DNA from: PALSA-505 sp963702235 | GTDB taxonomy: Bacteria; Actinomycetota; Actinomycetes; Streptosporangiales; Streptosporangiaceae | Assembly (NCBI GenBank): GCA_963702235.1 | Contig: CAVPBZ010000007.1 | Location: 62,001 to 126,000, forward strand | Direction: 5' to 3' | DNA length: 64,000 nucleotides | Shown: one piece after another, positions 58,020-64,000 of the stretch | Position numbering within the stretch: position 1 is the stretch's first letter | Layout of the letters: each line of letters begins with the position of its first letter | Program-made: the position numbers and the translations under genes | Notes under the pieces: model-generated | What the model was told of the DNA's origin: nothing | Seen by the model: only the letters and a program-made list of their open reading frames with translations | Database searches by the model: none

Positions 58020-59674
58020 ACGACCGGCTAGGACTGCCGCATCCGCTGGAGGGTTCTGCCCGGGACGGGGAGCCGGGAGCGGGGGGCGCCGCAACCGGCG
58101 CGCGCCACGGGCCCGTCTCGAGGCGGCGGGGACACGGGCGGGCGCCGGGCCTGCGCGGGCTGCCGCTCCTGGGCGGCTGGCCGCTGCTGGTGATACTGGC
58201 CGTGCAGGCGGCGCTCTCGCTCCGGCTCGTCTGGGCGGACACCGCGTTCCAGGATGAGGCCACGTATCTGTGGGCCGGGCACCTGGAGTGGGCGCACTGG
58301 CTGCGCGGCGCGGTGATCCCGCCCTTCGCGTCCTTTTTCTCCGGGGCGCCGGTGCTCTACCCGCCGGTCGCCGCGCTGGCGGACAATGCCGGCGGGCTGG
58401 CCGCGGCACGGATCCTGTCACTGGCTTTCATGCTGGGGGCGACCGCTCTGCTGTGGGGCACCGCCCGCCGGCTGGCCGGGCGGCGGGCGGCGTTTTTCGC
58501 CGCGGCTCTGTTCGCTGTCCTGGGGCCGACGCTGCACCTGGGAGCGTTCGCCACCTATGACCCGCTGTCGGTGTTCCTGGTCGCGCTCGCCGCGTGGTGC
58601 GCGGTCCGGCCTGCCGGCGGCGCGGAGGGTACCGGCTGGATGGTCGCGGCCGGTGCCGTGCTGGCCGCGGCGAACGCCGCCGCGTATTCGTCGGCCCTGT
58701 TCGACCCGGTCGTACTCGTGCTCGCGCTGCTCACCGCGCTGCCATGCGGGGCGAGGCTGGCCGCCAGGCGGTGCGCGATCCTGGTGCTCGTCGCGGTCGT
58801 CCTGCTGACCGCCGGCGTGCTCAGCGGCGGCAGCGCGTACCGCACCGGGATCGAGCAGACGACGCTGGCGCGGGTGGCCGGCGCCAGCTCCCCGCAGTCG
58901 GTGCTGGCCGCCGCCTGGTCCTGGACCGGCCTGATGTTCGTCCTGGCCGTGTGCGGCGTGATCATCAGCTGGGCCAGCCGGCCGGGCTGGCTGCGGACGC
59001 TGACGCTGGCTGCGCTCGCCCTCGCCGTGCTGCTGGGCCCGCTGGAGCAGGCACGCCTGCATACCAGTGCCGCGCTGGACAAGCACGTGGTGCTGGGCGC
59101 CTGGTTCGCGGCCGTCGCGGCGGGCTATGCGGTGGACAGGGTCATCGCGGTCGCGGCGGCCGGCCGGATGCAGACCCTCACCAGCGCCGCCTGCGTGCTC
59201 GCGCTGGCGTTCCCGGTGGGGCTGGGGGCCGGCCAGTCCCGGCTGCTGGCCACCGACTGGCCCAATGCGTCCAGCTTCGTCACGATATTCCGCCCGCTGG
59301 CCGATCGCGGGAGCGGGCACCTGCTGGTCGAGGACGCGGCCATCGCGAGGTACTACCTGCCCGCCGGCAGCCAGTGGCAGCGATGGTCAACCACCCGCAA
59401 CATCGTCCTGCCCTCAGGGGCGAGCACCGGGGGTCCGGCCAGCACCGCTGGTGTCACCGGCGACGGCAACGCGGGCGTCTTCGCGGAGTTCGTCACCCAC
59501 GGGTATTTTTCCCTCGTCGCGCTGAACTTCACCGACACCGCCGCCCTGGACCGGCAGATCAGCGCCGATCTCCGGCACAACCGGCACTACCACATCATCG
59601 ACGTCGTCCCCTACGGCATCGAGATCCCGCCCATCGGGCAGGGCACCTACGTCATCTGGCGATACCAGCCGTGA
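58016..59674 (+). CDS. Polytopic membrane glycosyltransferase (GT39-like)
   Basis: 552 residues; ATG overlaps the GH26 copy B stop by four bases. Basic 50-residue cytoplasmic start, then about 10-11 TM helices (LGGWPLLVILAVQAALSLRL and others). The first extracytoplasmic loop has VWADTAFQDEATYLWAGHLE, where the Asp/Glu pair (FQDEATY) matches the catalytic loop of GT39/ArnT-like enzymes (usually DE). A C-terminal extracytoplasmic domain (about 405-552) follows. It may decorate or extend the polymer outside the membrane from a polyprenyl-phosphate sugar. Confidence 0.8.
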   Translation: MNDRLGLPHPLEGSARDGEPGAGGAATGARHGPVSRRRGHGRAPGLRGLPLLGGWPLLVILAVQAALSLRLVWADTAFQDEATYLWAGHLEWAHWLRGAVIPPFASFFSGAPVLYPPVAALADNAGGLAAARILSLAFMLGATALLWGTARRLAGRRAAFFAAALFAVLGPTLHLGAFATYDPLSVFLVALAAWCAVRPAGGAEGTGWMVAAGAVLAAANAAAYSSALFDPVVLVLALLTALPCGARLAARRCAILVLVAVVLLTAGVLSGGSAYRTGIEQTTLARVAGASSPQSVLAAAWSWTGLMFVLAVCGVIISWASRPGWLRTLTLAALALAVLLGPLEQARLHTSAALDKHVVLGAWFAAVAAGYAVDRVIAVAAAGRMQTLTSAACVLALAFPVGLGAGQSRLLATDWPNASSFVTIFRPLADRGSGHLLVEDAAIARYYLPAGSQWQRWSTTRNIVLPSGASTGGPASTAGVTGDGNAGVFAEFVTHGYFSLVALNFTDTAALDRQISADLRHNRHYHIIDVVPYGIEIPPIGQGTYVIWRYQP

Positions 59675-61251
59675 GCACCACCGAGCCGGCCCCGCTGAGA
59701 CCGCCGGGGAGCACGGCCAGCGCCGCGGGCAGGCCGCAGGCCGGGCCCGTCGTGACCCTGCCCCCGCCGCCGGACGACACCGAGAAGTACGCCTATGTCA
59801 GCCGTAACCTGCCCTACCTGGCGATCACGCTGGCCATCAGCGCGGCCTGCCTCATCATCAGCCAGGTCCGGTTCGAGACGCACGACCCGGCGCTGTGGCC
59901 GTTCCTGGCCTTCACCGCGACCTACATCGCCTACCAGGCGGTCAGCCTGCCGGTGAACTTCACCGGCAGCGGCTTCAACCTGGCCGCGCACCAGGCCAAG
60001 GTCCGGGCCTGGCGCCCGGTGAGGTATCCCAGCGTCGATATCTTCCTGCCGGTCTGCGGCGAGCCGATCGACCTGCTGCGTAATACCTGGAGCGCCGTGC
60101 TCGAGCTCATCGCCGGCTACCCGGGGCCAGCCCAGGCTTATGTCCTCGACGACGGCCCCTGCGAGGAGGCCCGGTCGTGGGCGGAGTCCTATGGCTTCTG
60201 CTATGTCCGCAGGCCGGACCTGCGCGCCGGCAAGAAGAGCGGCAACCTGCGGTACGCGTTCGCGCGCAGCACCGGTGAGCATGTGGTCATCCTGGACGCC
60301 GACTTCGCGCCGCGCCGTGACTTCCTCGCCGAGACGCTGCCCTACCTGGACGACCCGGCGGTCGGGATCGTCCAGACGCCCCAGTTCTTCCGGGAGAGCG
60401 CCGCCGCGACGTGGATCGAGAACTCGGCAGGCGCTATTCAGGAGGTGTTCTACCGGTCGGTCCAGGTGGCCCGTGACCGGCTCGGCCAGGCGGTCTGCGT
60501 CGGCACCTCCGCGGTCTACCGCCGGGCCGCGCTGGAGCCGCACGGCGGCCCGACGCTCATTCCCTACGCCGAGGACGTGCACACCGGGCTGGACGTGCGC
60601 GGCGCGGGCTGGTCCCTGGCCTACCTGCCCGTCGTGCTGTCGGCCGGCATCTGCCCGGACAACCTCGACGCGTTCGTGCGGCAGCAGTACCGGTGGTGCA
60701 CGGGGAACGCGGGCATCGTCTTCTCCCGCCGGCTGTGGGCGGTGCCGATGACCGTCGCGGGCCGGCTCACCTACATCTCCGGGTTCTTCTACTACGCCTA
60801 CACTGGCCTGCTCACGTTCTTCGGCCCCATGATCCCCGTGGTCATGCTGGCCTTTCTTCCCGGCCAGGTCCGGCTGCGGAATTTCGCCGTCCTCGTTCCG
60901 GCCATGATCGCCGGGTTCATCCTGTACCCGCTCTGGCATCGGTCGAGATACGGGCCGTCGGTCTGGCCGCTGGGGATCGCCAGGGGCTGGGCGCACGTGT
61001 TCTCCCTCTGGGACAGCGCCCGGGGTAAGACGATGAGCTGGCATCCGTCCCGGACCCCGGGCAGCGCGCTGCGACGGTTCCGCGTCGGGGTCGTCGGGTG
61101 GAGCGGCGGCACGGCCCTGCTGTGGGTGGGCCTGGCCCTCTGGCGGACCCTGAGCACCGGCTCGGCGCAATTCGCCGTGCTGGCCCTTTTCGGCATGTTG
61201 AACCTCGCGGTCGTGAGCCGTGTCATCTTTCCAGGGAACCGGGCGGCATGA
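59671..61251 (+). CDS. Cellulose-synthase-like GT2 (BcsA-type) polysaccharide synthase
   Basis: 526 residues from GTG 59671 (GTGA overlap). Pro-rich N-terminus, two TM helices (LPYLAITLAISAACLIISQV; LWPFLAFTATYIAYQAVSLP), then the GT2 core: SVDIFLPVCGEPIDLLRNTW, YVLDDGPCEEARSWAE, VVILDADFAPRRDFLAETLP (DxD), IVQTPQFFRESAA, YAEDVHTGLDVRGAGW (TED-like) and RQQYRWCTGNAG (QxxRW). Further TM helices follow. No PilZ domain. It belongs to the cellulose synthase/curdlan-synthase-like clade. With the HAS-like enzyme it gives the operon two processive synthases. Confidence 0.88.
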   Translation: MSTTEPAPLRPPGSTASAAGRPQAGPVVTLPPPPDDTEKYAYVSRNLPYLAITLAISAACLIISQVRFETHDPALWPFLAFTATYIAYQAVSLPVNFTGSGFNLAAHQAKVRAWRPVRYPSVDIFLPVCGEPIDLLRNTWSAVLELIAGYPGPAQAYVLDDGPCEEARSWAESYGFCYVRRPDLRAGKKSGNLRYAFARSTGEHVVILDADFAPRRDFLAETLPYLDDPAVGIVQTPQFFRESAAATWIENSAGAIQEVFYRSVQVARDRLGQAVCVGTSAVYRRAALEPHGGPTLIPYAEDVHTGLDVRGAGWSLAYLPVVLSAGICPDNLDAFVRQQYRWCTGNAGIVFSRRLWAVPMTVAGRLTYISGFFYYAYTGLLTFFGPMIPVVMLAFLPGQVRLRNFAVLVPAMIAGFILYPLWHRSRYGPSVWPLGIARGWAHVFSLWDSARGKTMSWHPSRTPGSALRRFRVGVVGWSGGTALLWVGLALWRTLSTGSAQFAVLALFGMLNLAVVSRVIFPGNRAA

Positions 61252-61293
61252 AAATAGTTTCCGGCGGATTCTGGCGGCCCGGCATCGGCACGC

Positions 61294-62226
61294 ATGGCAT
61301 TGCTGGCGGCTGTGGTGGCCGCCGCCGCCGCTCTCACCTTCACCGGGTACCGCTTCACTCAGATGGGCGCAGCGCCGCCCCCTGCGCACGCCTACCTCCC
61401 GCCGAGGGCCGCCTCTTACCTGGGCGTGTACGAGACCGGGGCGCCGCCCGCCTACCAGCCGATCGCGGAGTTCGCGAACGCGGCGGGCAGGGTGCCGAAC
61501 ATCGTCGGCTACTACAGCGGCTGGGCCGAGCCCTTCCCGACGTCGTTCGCCCGGATGCTTCGCGGTCACGGAATCATCCCATGCGTACAGATCGACCCCA
61601 CCTACGCGTCGGTTTCCGCGATCGCGGCCGGCGCCTATGACGGTTACCTGCGCTCGTACGCCGACAGCGTCCGGGACTTCGGTCACGCTGTCGTCATCGG
61701 CTTCGGGCATGAGATGAACGCGCCCTGGTACCCGTGGGGCAACGGGCACGTCCAGCCATCGACGTTCGTGCGAGCGTGGCGCCATATCGTGACGCTGTTC
61801 CGCGCGCGGGGCGCTGACAATGTCACCTGGCTGTGGACGGTCAACCAGGACCGTGCGGGTACGGGACCGATTGCGCTCTGGTGGCCGGGAGCGAGTTATG
61901 TCTCGTGGGTCGGCATCGATGGTTATTACTTCCGCCGGTCCGATACGTTCGCCACGACCTTCGGCAACACGATTGATCAGGTACGGGCCCTCACCCATGA
62001 GCCGGTGCTGTTGTCCGAGACCGCGGTGGGGCCCCATACCGGCCAGTTCGCCAAGATAAGCGATCTATTTAGCGGTATGCACAAGAATGGAGTGCTTGGA
62101 CTCATTTGGTTCGATAAGGATCAGCACGGCGGGATCTACCACCAGGACTGGCGCATCGAGGGAAATACGGTGGCCGAGAACGCATTCCAGCTGGGCATCT
62201 CCACACTGACGCTGGCACGCCCGTGA
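61294..62226 (+). CDS. Secreted GH26-like glycoside hydrolase, copy C
   Basis: 310 residues from ATG 61294. Signal/anchor ALLAAVVAAAAALTFTGYRF. YLGVYETGAPPAYQPIAEFA, IVGYYSGWAEPFPTSFARML, acid/base Glu in IGFGHEMNAPWYPWG, WLWTVNQDRAGTGPIALWWP, YVSWVGIDGYYFRR, nucleophile Glu in PVLLSETAVGP, and VLGLIWFDKDQHGG. No ribosome-binding site precedes 61294. The preceding synthase stop instead overlaps an ATG at 61248 in another frame (KIVSGGFWRPGIGT), so a one-base shift may have altered the N-terminus. More diverged than copies A and B. Confidence 0.82.
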   Translation: MALLAAVVAAAAALTFTGYRFTQMGAAPPPAHAYLPPRAASYLGVYETGAPPAYQPIAEFANAAGRVPNIVGYYSGWAEPFPTSFARMLRGHGIIPCVQIDPTYASVSAIAAGAYDGYLRSYADSVRDFGHAVVIGFGHEMNAPWYPWGNGHVQPSTFVRAWRHIVTLFRARGADNVTWLWTVNQDRAGTGPIALWWPGASYVSWVGIDGYYFRRSDTFATTFGNTIDQVRALTHEPVLLSETAVGPHTGQFAKISDLFSGMHKNGVLGLIWFDKDQHGGIYHQDWRIEGNTVAENAFQLGISTLTLARP

Positions 62227-62299
62227 GTCCTGTGAGGCAGGCGAAGCCGCCATAAGACTCGTGGGACGGCGCCGGGTAGCCGAATCGTCACGAATTAGC

Positions 62300-62320
62300 G
62301 TTTTCGGCTTGCCCGAAAAC
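62300..62320 (+). terminator. Hairpin after the second glycan operon
   Basis: GTTTTCGG (62300-62307), loop CTTGC, CCGAAAAC (62313-62320); 8 perfect pairs. Located 74 bp after the last GH26-like stop and followed by T-rich sequence (TGATCGTGTGTTGCGCTGTC). Confidence 0.65.
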
Positions 62321-62384
62321 TGATCGTGTGTTGCGCTGTCTGTTGGTAAAGGAAAATCCGCAGGCGTCCCCGGGGGGTGGTCGC

Positions 62385-63965
62385 ATGGACAATGACAGCC
62401 GTCTTCCGCCGCTGTCGCAGCGGGCTCCCGGGCAGAGCGGCGGGCGGAGGCCACCGGGGAGATCAGCGGCGCCCGTGCTGCCGGAGTCCGTCGTGCACCG
62501 GGTACGCGCCGCGTTTGAGGCATCCCGCGAGCAGGAGCAGGCGGCCCAGCGGGAGCATGCAGGTCAGCGGGAGCACGTGACCCGCCGCGGGCAGGCAGCC
62601 CACGCAGGCCAGCCGGCCTACCGGGATCCAGAACCCGGCCGGGACGAGGCAGTCGGCGGCGCGCAGGCGCGGGTCCGGGACGACAAGATCCATCGTGACC
62701 AGGCGCCGGCCGGGGACCGGGCCGTCAACGGCGATCGCGCGCCCGGCCGGGACGAGGCAGTTGACCGCGACCAGGCACCCGTCCGGGACCGGGAGCCTGT
62801 TGCGGACCGGGAGCCTGTTGCGGACCAGGCACCTGTTGAGGGCCGGGAGACCCAGCCGGCGCCAGCGGCGAACGCGGGGCTCCCGTCGGCCGCAGGGACG
62901 GTCAGGCCGGCGCACCCCGCCTCGCCGTGGTTTCCCATCGACCCGGATGACGACACCCAGCCGTTCGCGGCCATCTCCGTGCCGCACGGCGGCCAGATGC
63001 CTCAACCCGGCGACGCAACCGTCATCCAGCCCGGCCGGGAAAGCCGCGGGCGGCCCGGTGCACGGCCAGCGCGCGACCAGGCCGCTACCCGGCAACCGGG
63101 CGGCAGCCGGCGCTCGCGCGGCTTCCGGATGGCCGGCGTGTTCGCCGCGGTGCTGGTCCTGCTCGCGGCCGGGTCGCTGGGATTCACGCTGTCCCGGCAG
63201 ACGGCATCGGGCGCAGCGGGCGACGTCCACCGGGCCACCGCGCCCAGGCAAGCCGCCGGCGACCTGGCGGCGTCCTGGATCGCCAGTCAGGTCAGCGCGG
63301 CCGTTGTCGTGTCCTGCGATCCGGTGACCTGCCGGGCTCTGCAGGCACACGGGGTTCGCGCCGCCAGGCTGCTCACGCTGAGCCGGGGGAAGACCGATCC
63401 GCTCCGCTCAGCGGTCATCGTCGCGACCGGCGCCGTCCGCCGCCTGCTCGGCAGCCGCCTGACGTCCGTCTACGCTCCCGCCGTCGTCGCGAGCTTCGGC
63501 TCCGGCAGCCAGCGCATCGACATCCGCGCGGTCGCCCGGCACGGCGCCGCCGCGTACGAGTCTGAGCTGAGCGCGGACGTGCAGGCCCGCAAGTCCGCCG
63601 GGGCCATCCTGCTGCGCAGCCAGCGGGTTACGGTCTCAGCCGCCGCCCGCACCCAGCTGGCCAGCGGCCAGGTTGATACCCGGCTACTGGTCACCCTGGC
63701 CGGGCTGGCCGCTGCGCACCCGGTGTCGATCCTGGCGTTCGCCGGCGCTGCGCCTGGCGCTAGCCGGGGCATGCCGCTGCGCTCGGCCGAAGTGGTGACG
63801 GCAGGTACCCGGAACTCAGCGGAGCTGCACTCCATGGTCGGCTTCCTGCGGTCCAGGCCCCGGGGTTACGTGCCAGCGCAGATCCGGACCCGCTACCTCG
63901 TCGGCGGGCAGCGCGCCCTGCAGATCGAGTTCGCCGCCCCCAGCCCGATGGGGCTGCTCGGCTAG
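62385..63965 (+). CDS. Unknown one-TM protein with long charged disordered N-terminal half
   Basis: 526 residues from ATG 62385. Residues 1-245 are low-complexity, rich in Arg, Asp, Glu, Gln, Ala and Pro with repeated DRAPGRDEAV / DREPVA units (18-bp DNA repeats at 62783-62840), probably disordered and cytoplasmic. A TM helix (FRMAGVFAAVLVLLAAGSLG, about 247-267) leads to an outer domain (about 275-526: AASWIASQVSAAVVVSCDPV, VYAPAVVASFGSGSQRIDIR, HPVSILAFAGAAPGASRGMP). I recognise no family. The N-terminal repeats and the position after the glycan operon suggest an envelope role, but it is transcribed after its own hairpin-bounded leader. Confidence 0.7.
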   Translation: MDNDSRLPPLSQRAPGQSGGRRPPGRSAAPVLPESVVHRVRAAFEASREQEQAAQREHAGQREHVTRRGQAAHAGQPAYRDPEPGRDEAVGGAQARVRDDKIHRDQAPAGDRAVNGDRAPGRDEAVDRDQAPVRDREPVADREPVADQAPVEGRETQPAPAANAGLPSAAGTVRPAHPASPWFPIDPDDDTQPFAAISVPHGGQMPQPGDATVIQPGRESRGRPGARPARDQAATRQPGGSRRSRGFRMAGVFAAVLVLLAAGSLGFTLSRQTASGAAGDVHRATAPRQAAGDLAASWIASQVSAAVVVSCDPVTCRALQAHGVRAARLLTLSRGKTDPLRSAVIVATGAVRRLLGSRLTSVYAPAVVASFGSGSQRIDIRAVARHGAAAYESELSADVQARKSAGAILLRSQRVTVSAAARTQLASGQVDTRLLVTLAGLAAAHPVSILAFAGAAPGASRGMPLRSAEVVTAGTRNSAELHSMVGFLRSRPRGYVPAQIRTRYLVGGQRALQIEFAAPSPMGLLG

Positions 63966-64000
63966 GACAACCGGGGCTTCGTCGCGGCGCTGCCCGGCGG

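Noticed and set aside
59647..62037. 796-codon minus-strand ORF opposite the BcsA-like synthase and GH26 copy C
   Set aside because: Shadow frame without motifs. The plus-strand genes have clear catalytic residues.
62227..62299. GEMM-like (c-di-GMP riboswitch) resemblance, from GGCGAAGCCGCC and GGGTAGCCGAA pieces
   Set aside because: The conserved tetraloop, receptor and order of elements do not match; similarity is limited to short G/C words.
1..64000. tRNA or rRNA genes, CRISPR arrays, insertion sequences, phage genes
   Set aside because: I saw no clover-leaf with CCA-like end, no regularly spaced repeats with spacers, and no transposase, integrase or phage structural genes.

Overview
The window is very G+C-rich DNA with many GTG starts, strings of 4-nt ATGA/GTGA gene overlaps, an FMN riboswitch, an F420-type LLM oxidoreductase, DUF5996/DUF5655/AmiS families and aro and pepQ-efp-nusB blocks in actinobacterial style. 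It almost certainly comes from a filamentous high-GC actinomycete (Actinomycetota). I cannot name the genus from sequence alone.

Layout. 1-7 kb: the edge of a DUF2786 gene, a PlsC-like acyltransferase, a patatin-like phospholipase whose C-terminus is in another frame, a GNAT, a divergent MFS exporter/ROK regulator pair around a perfect palindrome, and a DUF5996 gene. 7-14.9 kb: an organosulfur cluster (SsuD, SfnG, SfnB, flavin reductase, DszC-like enzyme, AmiS/UreI channel) divergent from a LysR regulator, with an MBL-fold hydrolase convergent to the LysR gene. 15-17 kb: DUF5655, soxR with a SoxR-box-like dyad, and a questin-oxidase-like gene with its own SoxR-type promoter. 17-20.3 kb: cytochrome P450 divergent from an ABC exporter. 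20.3-24.8 kb: rpe, FMN riboswitch, ribE-ribBA-ribH, hisG. 24.8-30.7 kb: XdhC, a MocA-like nucleotidyltransferase, aldose epimerase, a DUF2877 protein, an internally deleted S66 peptidase remnant, and two unknown genes.

30.7-50.4 kb: the housekeeping string aroC-aroK-aroB-aroQ and, far from it, pepQ-efp-nusB. These are near neighbours in Mycobacterium. Here about 14 kb lies between them: a second shikimate kinase, an F420-type oxidoreductase, a secreted beta-helix protein, and a minus-strand operon joining a double GT2 glycosyltransferase, a flippase, a large polytopic membrane protein, a one-module NRPS (C-A-T-TE) and a GNAT. I read the operon as making a glycan that carries an amino acid; this is a hypothesis.

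50.5-64 kb: a YkcC/GtrA-type plus GT39 pair (the first gene has lost its natural stop, probably by a frameshift). A second, coupled polysaccharide operon follows: a 39-codon membrane ORF, a hyaluronan-synthase-like GT2, two GH26-like secreted hydrolases sharing a 234-bp identical block, a GT39-like membrane protein, a cellulose-synthase-like GT2 and a third GH26-like protein. The last gene is an unknown one-TM protein with a long disordered charged half. The two glycan operons around pepQ-efp-nusB are the best candidates for an undescribed system.
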